Origin: Lewinellaceae bacterium
GTDB taxonomy: Bacteria > Bacteroidota > Bacteroidia > Chitinophagales > Saprospiraceae
Assembly: GCA_020636095.1 (NCBI GenBank)
Contig: JACJYN010000004.1
Coordinates: 682,001-746,000, forward strand
Direction: 5' to 3'
Length of the DNA: 64,000 nucleotides
In this document: positions 1 to 7,983 of the stretch, in pieces
Layout of the letters: each line of letters starts with the position of its first letter
Numbering within the stretch: the first letter of the stretch is position 1
The notes under the pieces: model-generated
Told to the model about the DNA's origin: nothing
The model's input: the letters and a program-made list of their open reading frames with translations, nothing else
Database searches by the model: none
Translations under genes and position numbers: made by a program

Positions 1-606
1 GGGGTAGGGTTGTTTTTTGTGACCCAAAACCCGGCAGATATTCCTGATGATGTGCTGGGCCAGTTAGGGCTTAAGATTCAGCACGCGCTACGCGCTTTCA
101 CGGCGAAGGATCGCAAAGCCATTAAGCTGGCCGCTCAGAACTATCCTATTTCGGAGTTTTACGATGTCGCTCAGGCAGTTACCGAACTGGGTATTGGTGA
201 AGCGCTGGTGACAGCCCTCAATGAAAAGGGGATTCCCACGCCCCTGGCCCATACCCTGCTGCGGGCGCCCGAATCCAGAATGGATGTACTAACAGAGCGG
301 GAGATCGACAGCATCATTCGCAAATCGGAGATCATCGATAAGTACAATGAGGAAATAAACAGGGAAAGCGCCCACGAAATCCTTACTAAAAAGCTGGAGG
401 AAGCTCAGGATGAGACCATTCAGAAAGAGATGCGCGCACAACGGGAACGCGCGCGCAGTACTTCCAGCCGTCAGGAAAAAAGTGCAATAGAAAAGATCAT
501 CGGCAACCCAACAACTCGCCAGGTTGCCAGAACCGTAGCCAGGGAACTTACCCGGGGCTTGTTGGGGGTGCTTGGAATTAGCAGTACTACCCGCCGGAAG
601 CGTTAA
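1..606 (+). CDS. HerA-like/YjgR-family (DUF853) ATPase, C-terminal part
   Basis: The frame is open from the first base and enters with GVGLFFVTQNPADIPDDVLG, a motif of the C-terminal part of the HerA-like DUF853 (YjgR) ATPases, followed by LQHALRAFTAKD-type text typical of that family. These are hexameric P-loop ATPases thought to pump or remodel DNA; the Walker A part lies outside the window. About 200 residues are visible against roughly 500 for the full protein. The tail (about residues 110-160) is charged and probably helical, and the last 30 residues are basic. The TTG at position 10 is not a believable start because homology extends before it. Convergent with the thioredoxin-like gene at 647. 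Confidence 0.8.
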   Translation, partial: GVGLFFVTQNPADIPDDVLGQLGLKIQHALRAFTAKDRKAIKLAAQNYPISEFYDVAQAVTELGIGEALVTALNEKGIPTPLAHTLLRAPESRMDVLTEREIDSIIRKSEIIDKYNEEINRESAHEILTKKLEEAQDETIQKEMRAQRERARSTSSRQEKSAIEKIIGNPTTRQVARTVARELTRGLLGVLGISSTTRRKR

Positions 607-646
607 AGCTCTGTAACCCAAGTTTGGCTGTTAGGCCTTAGCCCTT

Positions 647-1219
647 TTATTCATCACTTACCAGCACCGGCCTGTAGGCCGCCTGATAAGTTGACCAGGG
701 CGTTTTCTTGTAGTGCCCGCCGGCAAAATAGGTGGCGATGCGCTCAAACTGCTGAGGAGTTTTGTACCCTACAATGGATTGAATGACATCCATATCCTCA
801 TCCAAAAAGACTACGGTTGGAAAACTAAGCCTTCCTTTCAACAATTCTGCGGCGAGCTCATGGTACCCGCGCTGGCCGTTCTTCACGTATTTATAAGTTT
901 TTCCTTTATATTCCATCTCGGCCCGCTGTTCGGCGTCAAATTTGACCGGATAAAAATGGTCATTGATATACCGAGCCAGGTTGGGCTCCTGAAAAGTAGC
1001 TTTATCCATGCGCTTGCACCATCCACACCATTCGGTATACACATTCAGCAAGATTTTTTTCTTTTCTTTTTGGGAAAGGGCCATTGCCTCTTCCCAACTA
1101 AGCCATTTCACGGCTTCGATATTGTCCTGCTGAAGTAGTTTTTGTGTATGTTGAGCCGGCGTGAATGAAAAGCTGCTCCCTATCAGGAGCACGGTGAGTA
1201 TGACACTAATCCTTTTCAT
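647..1219 (-). CDS. Secreted thioredoxin-fold protein (CGWC)
   Basis: A 190-aa exported thioredoxin-fold protein. Residues 1-22 (MKRISVILTVLLIGSSFSFT) form a signal peptide. The active site WCGWC gives Cys65 and Cys68, and a later SFPTVVFLDED segment carries the cis-proline loop of the fold. The family (DUF255/thioredoxin_7-like) reduces or isomerises disulfides, or acts as a chaperone, in the periplasm; the partner is unknown. An upstream ATG would add 14 residues (MLSIIIYGLEKKFG), but the start at 1219 puts the signal peptide at the N-terminus and is preferred. Monocistronic; its 3' end faces the HerA-like gene. Confidence 0.85.
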   Translation of the reverse strand: MKRISVILTVLLIGSSFSFTPAQHTQKLLQQDNIEAVKWLSWEEAMALSQKEKKKILLNVYTEWCGWCKRMDKATFQEPNLARYINDHFYPVKFDAEQRAEMEYKGKTYKYVKNGQRGYHELAAELLKGRLSFPTVVFLDEDMDVIQSIVGYKTPQQFERIATYFAGGHYKKTPWSTYQAAYRPVLVSDE

Positions 1220-1304
1220 TCCAAACTTTTTTTCTAGTCCGTAAATTATAATCGACAACAAACAAACAAAATATAAAAGTGGCTTATGGTGGCCAGCGGG
1301 TATT

Positions 1305-2369
1305 TTAATGTAAGTTTAACGATTGTAAAGGGTTTCGGAAAAAGAGCAATTCATCTTTTCCCAAGGGGTAGGTTTTCACCGGCGGTTCCGGAAGCACCGG
1401 CGCCTTTCGGCCCTCGGGCACATACCTGTCTGCGAGAAACACCCGGGCTTCATCCCACAAGCCGGCCTGAATGAAGGCCTGAAGGGTCTTAATTCCCCCT
1501 TCTACCATTAGCAGGCTAATCTTTTGCCCCGCCAGGCTGGCCAGTAAATTTCTCGCCATTTGGCCATCGAAGGTAAGGTGGTGATAACGGACGTTATTGG
1601 AAGGCTCCGGAGTGGATTTTTTTTCGGAATACACCAAAGTGGGTTCTTTCCCATCAAAAAGCGCAAGAGAATGGGGCAGGTTGCCCAACCGGTCGAGGAC
1701 AATTCGGCGGGGAGACCGCCCAAAATAGTAACGGTTGGTAAGCTGGGGGTTATCGGCAATGGCCGTATTGGCGCCTACCAATACGGCGTCTACTTCGCTG
1801 CGCCACCGGTGAGTCAACCGTTTGGAATAATCATTGCTCAGCCAGAGCTGGCGGTTTTCAGGAGGCGCAAATATCCCGGCTTTCGATTGGGCAAATTTTA
1901 AAATTACGTAGGGCCGGTTTTGGCGCACAAAGGTATTGCGGGGCAGGCTTAGTTCCTCTCCTTCTTTGCCGAGCAAGCCCACTACCACCTCTACACCGGC
2001 TTCGCGCAGGCGGGCAACGCCAGCGCCATCTACCCCCGGGCTGTGGTCGATGTAAGAAATAACCACCCTGGGGATTTTCTGATCGAGAATCAGGCGGGTA
2101 CAGGGGGGCGTATTTCCATGAATATCACAAGGCTCCAATGAAACATAAAGCGTTGAGTGGGGTATAAGATGAGTATCGGCAGGGAGGACACTGGCAACGG
2201 CATTCACTTCTGCGTGGGCTTGTCCATAGGCCTGGTGATACCCCTCACCAATGATCCTTCTGTCGTGTACCAGCACGGCGCCTACCAGCGGGTTGGGCGA
2301 AGTTGTTCCGGCGCCCAGTCTCGCCAGGTCGAAGCACCGTTGCATGAAGCGTTCCGAGGGGCGGTCCAT
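1305..2369 (-). CDS. ribD: Bifunctional riboflavin biosynthesis deaminase/reductase RibD
   Basis: A 354-aa full-length RibD, which deaminates 2,5-diamino-6-ribosylamino-pyrimidinone phosphate and then reduces the ribose side chain in riboflavin synthesis, in the cytosol. The N-terminal cytidine-deaminase-like domain has the zinc site His52-Ala-Glu54 and Cys81/Cys90 (PCDIHGNTPPC). The C-terminal reductase domain begins near residue 150 (RPYVILKFAQS) and includes DAVLVGANTA and LMVEGG motifs. No other rib gene is nearby. A promoter-like pair lies upstream at 2400-2431, giving a short leader of about 25 nt. Confidence 0.95.
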   Translation of the reverse strand: MDRPSERFMQRCFDLARLGAGTTSPNPLVGAVLVHDRRIIGEGYHQAYGQAHAEVNAVASVLPADTHLIPHSTLYVSLEPCDIHGNTPPCTRLILDQKIPRVVISYIDHSPGVDGAGVARLREAGVEVVVGLLGKEGEELSLPRNTFVRQNRPYVILKFAQSKAGIFAPPENRQLWLSNDYSKRLTHRWRSEVDAVLVGANTAIADNPQLTNRYYFGRSPRRIVLDRLGNLPHSLALFDGKEPTLVYSEKKSTPEPSNNVRYHHLTFDGQMARNLLASLAGQKISLLMVEGGIKTLQAFIQAGLWDEARVFLADRYVPEGRKAPVLPEPPVKTYPLGKDELLFFRNPLQSLNLH

Positions 2370-2399
2370 AAGTAATTTTTTAACTACTGCAAAAGAAGG

Positions 2400-2431
2400 A
2401 AAAATTATTGCATTCAGCCTGGTTCAACAAA
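2400..2431 (-). promoter_or_regulatory. Bacteroidota-type promoter for ribD
   Basis: On the minus strand TTTG (2428-2431) is followed after 20 nt by TAATTTTT (2400-2407), seven of eight matches to the Bacteroidota -7 element TAnnTTTG. The predicted start of transcription is near 2393, just before the ribD start codon. Read from sequence only. Confidence 0.5.
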
Positions 2432-2588
2432 AAAATTACGTGAAGCTTTTTATTCCTTTTGAAAATCATTAAATTTCGGGTAATTCCACCCAATCCATTA
2501 TTTTGGTAAAACCGATTGGCTTTTCTTCAAAATATAGTTTTATGATTTAAATATAAATCAAAATATTAATAACCAAAACCCAAAAAGC

Positions 2589-3152
2589 GTGCTGTATAAA
2601 GTCAAACTAAAAAATGCCGACGAAAGCGTTTTGTTAGACGATCAGGTTTATGAATATTTGACGACGGACGCCTACCTGGTTAAGGTAGATTTCGTAAATA
2701 ACCTGCGCCGGCATTCCAGTGGATGCGCCGTTTTTCAAAAGACCTGGAAAAAAGCAGATGGAGGGTACAAAACGGAGACCATTTATTTACACAAGCTGGT
2801 TGCTGAAAAATTTCTTCTCGATACCAAGTCCAACGCAAAGAACCTGGTGGGCGCAAAAAATGGCAATAAGCTGGACTGCCGGCTGGAGAATCTCGTATAC
2901 CGGTCCCGTTCGGTTGCCAGCAGAAAACGAAAAACCAGCAGTAAAGTAGGCTATACCGGGGTATACAAAGAGAACAACCGTTTCCGGGCGGTTATTTCCG
3001 TCAACCGAAAGTCCATTCATATCGGAATGTTCGACACTGCCGAAGAAGCGGCTATGGCCTACAACAAAAAGTCTAAGGAATTGTACGGTGAAGACGGCAA
3101 GCTCAATATAATAAAGCCAAGAAAAGAAAATGGAGATTTACAAATTGGGTAG
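2589..3152 (+). CDS. AP2/ERF-domain protein with HNH-like N-terminal region
   Basis: A 187-aa basic protein. Residues 120-168 are an AP2/ERF DNA-binding domain: GYTGVYKENNRFRAVIS, then IHIGMFDTAEEAAMAYN. Residues 68-105 (HKLVAEKFL, then NGNKLDCRLENL) resemble the core of HNH homing endonucleases found next to AP2 domains in phage and bacterial mobile genes. It may be a homing endonuclease relic or a DNA-binding protein; the canonical first His of HNH is not obvious, so activity is uncertain. The start is GTG at 2589 and no ATG lies upstream in frame. The upstream 110 bp are very AT-rich. Its end overlaps the convergent mnmD stop by 15 bp. Confidence 0.75.
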   Translation: MLYKVKLKNADESVLLDDQVYEYLTTDAYLVKVDFVNNLRRHSSGCAVFQKTWKKADGGYKTETIYLHKLVAEKFLLDTKSNAKNLVGAKNGNKLDCRLENLVYRSRSVASRKRKTSSKVGYTGVYKENNRFRAVISVNRKSIHIGMFDTAEEAAMAYNKKSKELYGEDGKLNIIKPRKENGDLQIG

Positions 3153-3839
3153 AGCAACTGCCCCGCTTCCAACTGATGGTAATTTTACCGCTCTTGTCAT
3201 TTCCCGCTTACCGGGTGGGCCTTTGAGGGATTCCACCGTAAAACCCAGGCCTTTCAAACAGCGTTTGACGACACCCTTTGCACAGTAAGTAGTCAGCACG
3301 CCATTCTCTTTCAGCGCATCGTACATTATTTGTAAAACTTTCTCTTCCCATAATTCCGGCTGGGCATTCGGAGCAAAAGCATCAAAATATATTACATCGA
3401 ATGTATCCTGATAGTGGAGCTCCTCAAAACGGCACAGCTTTTTGTGGAAGGAAAAATAGGGCGTAATCGGTTGCGTCTGCGCCCATTCCATTTCATGCAT
3501 TTTCAGGAAAGCACCGGCAACAGCCTCTTCGAGTATTTCGGGATAATTCAATTGCATGGCCGCTTCAACAGAAATAGGGTAGGCTTCTACCGCTTCGTAA
3601 TAAACGGGGAGTTGCCGTTTATTGGCTTCCTGTAAGGTAAGCAATGCGTTGAGGCCGGTTCCAAATCCTATCTCCAGCACCGACAACTGCTTTGCGCCAG
3701 GTATTCGGTGAAATAACCCCGATTCGATGAACACATGCATGGATTCCTGGATCGCGCCATACTTTGAATGGTAACTCACACCAAACGATTCGGAGAAGAT
3801 GGAGTGGGATCCATCCTGAGTCTCAAAAATTTTACTCAT
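3138..3839 (-). CDS. mnmD: tRNA 5-methylaminomethyl-2-thiouridine methyltransferase domain protein MnmD
   Basis: A 233-aa SAM-dependent methyltransferase of the MnmC N-terminal (MnmD) type, without the FAD oxidase half of E. coli MnmC. It methylates the aminomethyl group on wobble U34 of tRNA to complete mnm5s2U. Motif I is VLEIGFGTGLNAL (residues 54-66), and the family motif FDVIYFDAFAPNAQPELW lies near residues 145-163. Length is normal for stand-alone MnmD. It follows ytxJ by 48 nt on the same strand, so it is probably the last gene of a three-gene leftward transcript. Confidence 0.9.
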   Translation of the reverse strand: MSKIFETQDGSHSIFSESFGVSYHSKYGAIQESMHVFIESGLFHRIPGAKQLSVLEIGFGTGLNALLTLQEANKRQLPVYYEAVEAYPISVEAAMQLNYPEILEEAVAGAFLKMHEMEWAQTQPITPYFSFHKKLCRFEELHYQDTFDVIYFDAFAPNAQPELWEEKVLQIMYDALKENGVLTTYCAKGVVKRCLKGLGFTVESLKGPPGKREMTRAVKLPSVGSGAVALPNL

Positions 3840-3887
3840 TGCTTTGGCGGCGCCGTTTACTTCGGTTAATCGTCAACTCTGCAGGGG

Positions 3888-4247
3888 TCAGGCCTGCTCG
3901 GTATTTTCAAAATGGGGTTGCAAGCTCCGGGCATTGATATCGAGATGGGAAGCGTGGTATACACAACGGCCATCGCGAATGAGAAGCAACTGGGGTGATT
4001 GATGCCGAACCCCAAAGTATTCTTCAACCAGGTTGGAAACATCCCGGTTGGCGATCAAATCCAAAAAATAGGGAAGCACAGCCTGGTCGCTGAACAGCCA
4101 ATCTTTTTCCAGGCGATGCCGGGCAAGAGAACTGAGCGAGCAGCGCGTGCTGTGCTTATAAACGATACAAGGAGTAGACTTGGAACGCTCTACAATTTCT
4201 TCTACCTGGTTCGTTGCCGCCAGTGGCAACCAGTTGACTTTGCTCAT
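3888..4247 (-). CDS. ytxJ: Bacillithiol-system redox-active protein YtxJ
   Basis: A 119-aa thioredoxin-fold protein of the YtxJ (DUF2847) family, thought to act as a monothiol bacilliredoxin removing bacillithiol from oxidised proteins. The family motif YKHSTRCSLSS holds the single active cysteine, Cys36. Length fits the family. Its ATG directly abuts the stop of the small lipoprotein gene (the two codons read TAAATG), so the two are likely translationally coupled. Its presence implies that the organism uses bacillithiol, although no bsh gene is seen here. Confidence 0.9.
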   Translation of the reverse strand: MSKVNWLPLAATNQVEEIVERSKSTPCIVYKHSTRCSLSSLARHRLEKDWLFSDQAVLPYFLDLIANRDVSNLVEEYFGVRHQSPQLLLIRDGRCVYHASHLDINARSLQPHFENTEQA

Positions 4248-4409
4248 TTACCAAAGGAAGTTGATTACCGTAGTAACAACCTCAACCAACTGATCGTTCA
4301 TTGAAAAATTACTTGGGCACCCATACCCGCGGTTGCAGGAAGAGAAAATGCTGGCAATAGCCAGGAATGCGGCAACTGCAGCAATCTTTCTGAGGTTTTT
4401 GTTTTTCAT
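4248..4409 (-). CDS. Small predicted lipoprotein, 53 aa
   Basis: A 53-aa protein beginning MKNKNLRKIAAVAAFLAIAS with lipobox-like IFSSC (Cys25), followed by NRGYGCPSNFSM. This fits signal peptidase II processing and leaves a mature lipopeptide of 29 residues with one more cysteine, anchored in the membrane. A longer in-frame reading to 4667 would place the lipoprotein signal internally and is rejected. It is the first gene of the lipoprotein-ytxJ-mnmD group. The link of a two-cysteine lipopeptide to a redox protein suggests a thiol-related role, but this is inference; no function is known to me. Confidence 0.7.
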   Translation of the reverse strand: MKNKNLRKIAAVAAFLAIASIFSSCNRGYGCPSNFSMNDQLVEVVTTVINFLW

Positions 4410-4486
4410 TTTAAATACTTTTTTCGGATATATTCTTGTCGGTTGTTGAAACGCACCTGAATTCCCGCTTATTATAAGCTTCGGTG

Positions 4487-4494
4487 CAAAAATA
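4487..4494 (-). promoter_or_regulatory. -7 element upstream of the lipoprotein-ytxJ-mnmD group
   Basis: The minus strand reads TATTTTTG, a perfect TAnnTTTG element. No TTTG is found at the expected -33 position. Transcription would start near 4480 with a leader of about 70 nt. Confidence 0.4.
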
Positions 4495-4578
4495 GGAAAA
4501 GTGCCGCTAACTCGCCACATTCTGTAAGATAATGCTGCCGAAAGGGAAAAAGTTGACTGCAAACAAGAAAAGCTCTGG

Positions 4579-4609
4579 CTTGTTATACCCTGTAGTTTTA
4601 TTATTTTTG
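4579..4609 (+). promoter_or_regulatory. Bacteroidota-type promoter for pdhB
   Basis: CTTG (4579-4582, three of four to TTTG), a 19-nt spacer, then TATTTTTG (4602-4609), a perfect -7 element. Transcription would start near 4616, about 55 nt before pdhB. It lies divergently from the lipoprotein promoter. Confidence 0.5.
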
Positions 4610-4670
4610 CATATTCTGCCCGGCATAAGTTCGGGCTTAACTCAAGTACAATCAGGAAAACTAACAAGAA

Positions 4671-5657
4671 ATGGCAAGAAAATTAGCCCTAAGAGATGCC
4701 CTACGGGAAGCCATGATCGAAGAAATGCGTCGCGACGAGAACGTGTTTCTGATGGGAGAGGAGGTAGCCGAATACGATGGCGCCTACAAGGTGAGTAAAG
4801 GCATGCTGGAAGAGTTTGGCGCCCGCCGTGTGATCGACACCCCCATTGCCGAGCTCGGCTTTGCCGGTATTGGTGTTGGCGCCGCTATGAACGGCCTGCG
4901 CCCCATTGTAGAATTCATGACCTGGAATTTCGCCGTTCTGGCATTCGACCAGATCGTCAATAATGCCGCCAAGACCCTTTCTCAATCGGCTGGCGACTTC
5001 CGGTGCCCCATCGTGTTTCGCGGCCCGTCCGGCAGCGCCGGCCAACTGGCTCAGCAGCACTCCCAGACCTTTGAGAGCTGGCTGGCCAATGTGCCCGGGT
5101 TGAAGGTAATATCCTGTGTCGACCCCGCTGACGCCAAAGGCCTGCTCAAGTCCGCCATCCGCGATGACGACCCGATCTGTATGATGGAATCCGAGCAGTT
5201 GTATGGCTTCGAAGACGAAGTGCCGGAAGGAGAATACCTGGTGCCCATTGGTGTAGCGGCAGTTCGCCGGGAAGGTACAGACATCACCCTGGTCTCCTAC
5301 AACAAAATGATGTACCCAACTCTGGAAGCCGCCGCAGAACTGGCCAAAGAGGGAATAGAAGCCGAAGTGATCGACCTGCGCACCATTCGCCCCCTCGACT
5401 ACCAAACAATCGTCAATTCGGTCAAGAAAACGAACCGCCTGGTCGTTATCGATGAATCCTGGCCGCTGGCGGGCGTTTCCGCGGAAATAGCCTACGGCAT
5501 CCAAAAGTATGCCTTCGACTACCTCGATGCTCCTGTTACCAGGGTCAACGCCGCCGACACTTCTCTTCCTTATGCTCCAACACTGGTCGAGGCCTGGCTG
5601 CCAAATGCGGAGAAGATCGTCAAAGCCGCTAAGGAGGTGCTGTATATGAAGGCTTAG
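4671..5657 (+). CDS. pdhB: Pyruvate dehydrogenase E1 component, beta subunit
   Basis: A 328-aa E1-beta subunit of the pyruvate dehydrogenase complex, which with E1-alpha and thiamine diphosphate decarboxylates pyruvate and passes the acetyl group to lipoyl E2. Family hallmarks are MGEEVAEYDGAYKVSKGML near residue 25, VIDTPIAELGFAGIGVGAA near 55, the RGPSGSAGQLAQQHSQ segment, and the C-terminal transketolase domain with VIDLRTIRPLD and VIDESWPLAGVS. Length is typical. E1-alpha and E2 are not adjacent, so the complex genes are dispersed. 58 nt separate it from the downstream TauE/SafE gene. Confidence 0.93.
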   Translation: MARKLALRDALREAMIEEMRRDENVFLMGEEVAEYDGAYKVSKGMLEEFGARRVIDTPIAELGFAGIGVGAAMNGLRPIVEFMTWNFAVLAFDQIVNNAAKTLSQSAGDFRCPIVFRGPSGSAGQLAQQHSQTFESWLANVPGLKVISCVDPADAKGLLKSAIRDDDPICMMESEQLYGFEDEVPEGEYLVPIGVAAVRREGTDITLVSYNKMMYPTLEAAAELAKEGIEAEVIDLRTIRPLDYQTIVNSVKKTNRLVVIDESWPLAGVSAEIAYGIQKYAFDYLDAPVTRVNAADTSLPYAPTLVEAWLPNAEKIVKAAKEVLYMKA

Positions 5658-5715
5658 TCTTTGACCGGGCCAACTTCACCTTTGGTTTCTTCCAATTGGC
5701 GGCGCACACGCCTAT

Positions 5716-6483
5716 ATGCAGCAATCGGGCACTTCTTTTTGGGAACAACTTACACCAGAGCAATGGTTCTGGCTAATGCTCTGTGCCTTGCTCATTGGCC
5801 TGGCCAAAGCAGGGGTAAAAGGTATGGGTATGTTCGCCGTGCCGATTATGGCGGCGGTATTCGGTGGTAAAACCTCCGCCGGGCTGGTATTGCCGCTGCT
5901 CTCCATGGCGGATGTCTTTGCAGTCTCTTATTACAACCGGCATGCCGAGTGGAAATATGTCTGGCGTTTGCTACCGGCGGCAGTGCTGGGTGTCGGCATC
6001 GGCATCTGGGTAGGCTATGTAGTAGACGATGAGGCTTTTAAGGGCCTGATCGCCATTATCATTATCAGTAGCCTGGTGCTGATGGCCGTACAGGAATACG
6101 CAGCATTACCCGATAAACTCGTAGGTAGTTGGGGGGTAGCTTCCCTGTTCGGCGTGCTGGGAGGCTTCAGCACCATGATTGGCAATGCCGCCGGCGCTAT
6201 TATGGCTGTCTATCTGCTGGCCACCCGCATCCCCAAGAATAGCTTCATCGGCACCACCGCCTGGTTCTTTATGATCATCAACCTTTTCAAGTTTCCCTTT
6301 CATATCTTCATCTGGGGCACCATCACCTGGAAGAGTTTTCTGTTGGACTTGACAGCCCTTCCGGCAATAGCTCTGGGCGTATTCGCCGGTATACAGATCG
6401 TGAAGTTTATTCCGGAAAAGGCGTTTAGGTATTTTGTTATTGTTATGACGTTCGTGATCTCTTTGCGGTTGTTGTTGGGATAA
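5716..6483 (+). CDS. TauE/SafE-family membrane permease
   Basis: A 255-aa integral inner-membrane protein with about eight hydrophobic segments. The N-terminal half-motif GLAKAGVKGMGMFAVPIMAAVFGGKTSAGLVLP and the second-half GGFSTMIGNAAGAIMAVYLL are the two pseudo-repeats of the TauE/SafE (TSUP) family, which exports sulfite, sulfoacetate or other organosulfur or organic anions. The substrate cannot be told from sequence. The ATG at 5716 leaves 17 soluble residues before the first membrane helix. Possibly co-transcribed with pdhB. Confidence 0.85.
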   Translation: MQQSGTSFWEQLTPEQWFWLMLCALLIGLAKAGVKGMGMFAVPIMAAVFGGKTSAGLVLPLLSMADVFAVSYYNRHAEWKYVWRLLPAAVLGVGIGIWVGYVVDDEAFKGLIAIIIISSLVLMAVQEYAALPDKLVGSWGVASLFGVLGGFSTMIGNAAGAIMAVYLLATRIPKNSFIGTTAWFFMIINLFKFPFHIFIWGTITWKSFLLDLTALPAIALGVFAGIQIVKFIPEKAFRYFVIVMTFVISLRLLLG

Positions 6484-6490
6484 TAGTAGA

Positions 6491-6840
6491 ATCTGTTGGG
6501 GTATCCGTCTAAAGTTGGACAGAATGGGCTGGGGTTGTGTACGATGGACGGACACAGTGGGAGGCCCTTGTGTGTAAGATGTACGAGGCTGTCCAATGTT
6601 AGACGGGGAGCCATCTGTTGGGGTATCCGTCTAAAGTTGGACAGAATGGGCTGGGGTTGTGTACGATGGACGGACACAGTGGGAGGCCCTTGTGTGTAAG
6701 ATGTACGAGGCTGTCCAATGTTAGACGGGGAGCCATCTAAAGTTGGACAGAATGGGCTGGGGTTGTGTACGATGGACGGACACAGTGGGAGGCCCTTGTG
6801 TGTAAGATGTACGAGGCCGTCCAATGTTAGACGGGGAGCC
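6491..6840 (+). repeat. Three tandem copies of a 122-bp repeat with inverted termini
   Basis: Copy 1 is 6491-6612, copy 2 is 6613-6734 (both 122 bp and identical as far as read), and copy 3 is 6735-6840 (106 bp, lacking 16 bp near its left end and with one clear base change). In each full copy CCGTCTAAAGTTGGACAG (6505-6522 in copy 1) and CTGTCCAATGTTAGACGG (6589-6606) are inverted repeats matching at 16 of 18 positions. The unit is not a multiple of 3, so the open frames across it are not conserved between copies. A diverged half-copy is at 38517-38585. Looks like a dispersed MITE-like or structured-RNA element. Confidence 0.9.
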
Positions 6841-7391
6841 ATCTTTTGTCTTTTCATGCTGATTACCAGCCAATTAATAAATAAAAAATATTTTTTTCTC
6901 AGGGAGAAACATTTTTTTATTTTTCTGCGTTTAGAAGGTGTATATATCCAAAATGAGTAAATTATTTATCCCATGTTGACCTTGTTAATCCTCTCTGTGC
7001 TGTGGAGCAAGCGCAAGAACCTGCGCGAGTACCTTCAAAATTCCGTTGTTTTTTGCCGGCTTTTTGCCAGCAGGTACAAGCCTGAGTGCGCAACCGTGCC
7101 GGTAGAAAAACAGTCTTAGTTTCATTCCAAATATATCGTGACGTCTAAGTCGGAGTAGCTTTCCCTGGTTTTCAGCGACTGCATTCGTTACTTATGCCCT
7201 CGTAGAATTGTATGATCCTGCCTTTCTATTACTCCTGCCTACCATCTTCAGCATACCTACCAGTATGTATTCAAGGATAATCAGATTATAATGACAGGGT
7301 AGGGGTATGTGACAAAAAACAGAATCTTTTGTGACCTTCGTCATCTAATACCTCAAAGGTAGCTCCTAATTTTCCGCAAAACCTTTAAGCT
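6841..7391. other. Gene-free stretch
   Basis: About 550 bp between the tandem repeat and the next gene. It starts AT-rich (6850-6970) and then becomes mixed. A 48-codon frame at 6973-7119 starts MLTLLILSVLW but has no recognisable homology and no support. I see no tRNA, strong terminator or convincing promoter. Confidence 0.5.
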
Positions 7392-7943
7392 ATGCGGTAC
7401 CTGATACTATTTACGTTTGTTTTCACTTCTCTGGCCTTTCCACAAAATGGCCTGGCGCAGGATGATGAAACGGCCCATCCCTCTTTTTCAGAACATACCA
7501 ACGGGTATCTCAGGGTAGCCGTGCTCATGGGGCATACCTTTATCCCGATGGGGCCGTCACACGACCGCCTCGCGGTGCCTTCGTGGGGAATAGACCTGGA
7601 ATATTGGTTCAACCACAAATGGGGCGCCGGACTCCATAATGACATTGAGATTGAAACTTTTCTGGTAGAACACGAAGGACACGAGGAGGTGCTAACCAGA
7701 GAGTATCCATTGGTGCTTACACTGGATGCTTTATACAAGCCCTGGAAGCAGTTGGTTTTGCTGGTTGGCCCCGGATGGGAATTCGAACCCACTGAAGACT
7801 TCTTCCTGATCCGCGCCGGGGTCGAATACGAATTCGAAATGGGCCGTGGCTGGGATTTTTCACCCACCTTTTTTTATGACAGCCGGCAGAATGCTTATGA
7901 TACCTGGACGATTGCGTTAGGGGTAGGCAAGCGGTTTCATTGA
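7392..7943 (+). CDS. Outer-membrane beta-barrel-like protein of unknown function
   Basis: A 183-aa exported protein. Residues 1-22 are a signal peptide (MRYLILFTFVFTSLAFPQNG, ending LAQ). The rest alternates short aromatic-rich strands, for example WGIDLEYWFNHKWGAGLHND and FLIRAGVEYEFEMGRGWDF, and closes with IALGVGKRFH; the terminal aromatic residue suits insertion by the Bam complex. This suggests a small eight-stranded outer-membrane barrel. No specific function is recognised. Single gene with a hairpin 20 bp downstream. Confidence 0.7.
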   Translation: MRYLILFTFVFTSLAFPQNGLAQDDETAHPSFSEHTNGYLRVAVLMGHTFIPMGPSHDRLAVPSWGIDLEYWFNHKWGAGLHNDIEIETFLVEHEGHEEVLTREYPLVLTLDALYKPWKQLVLLVGPGWEFEPTEDFFLIRAGVEYEFEMGRGWDFSPTFFYDSRQNAYDTWTIALGVGKRFH

Positions 7944-7963
7944 TCGATAGCGGGCAAAAAAAA

Positions 7964-7979
7964 AGCCCCTTTCGGGGCT
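7964..7979. terminator. Hairpin terminator, GC stem with A-tract on one side
   Basis: AGCCCC (7964-7969) pairs with GGGGCT (7974-7979) around a TTTC loop. A run of nine A precedes it, so on the minus strand it has a strong T-tail; on the plus strand it is followed only by CTTAAAC. Probably bidirectional, ending the 7392 gene on the plus strand. Confidence 0.6.
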
Positions 7980-7983
7980 CTTA

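Noticed and set aside
6491..6840. CRISPR-like array
   Set aside because: Repeats are 122 bp with no unique spacers between them and no cas gene in the window.
6300..6960. Small proteins read from the 122-bp repeat, with text such as PLCVRCTRLSNVRRG
   Set aside because: The 122-bp period shifts frame between copies, so the frames are by-products of the repeat, not genes. The same text in the 38484-38666 frame has the same cause.
6973..7119. 48-codon frame starting MLTLLILSVLW
   Set aside because: No homology, promoter or conserved neighbour; hydrophobic start alone is not enough.
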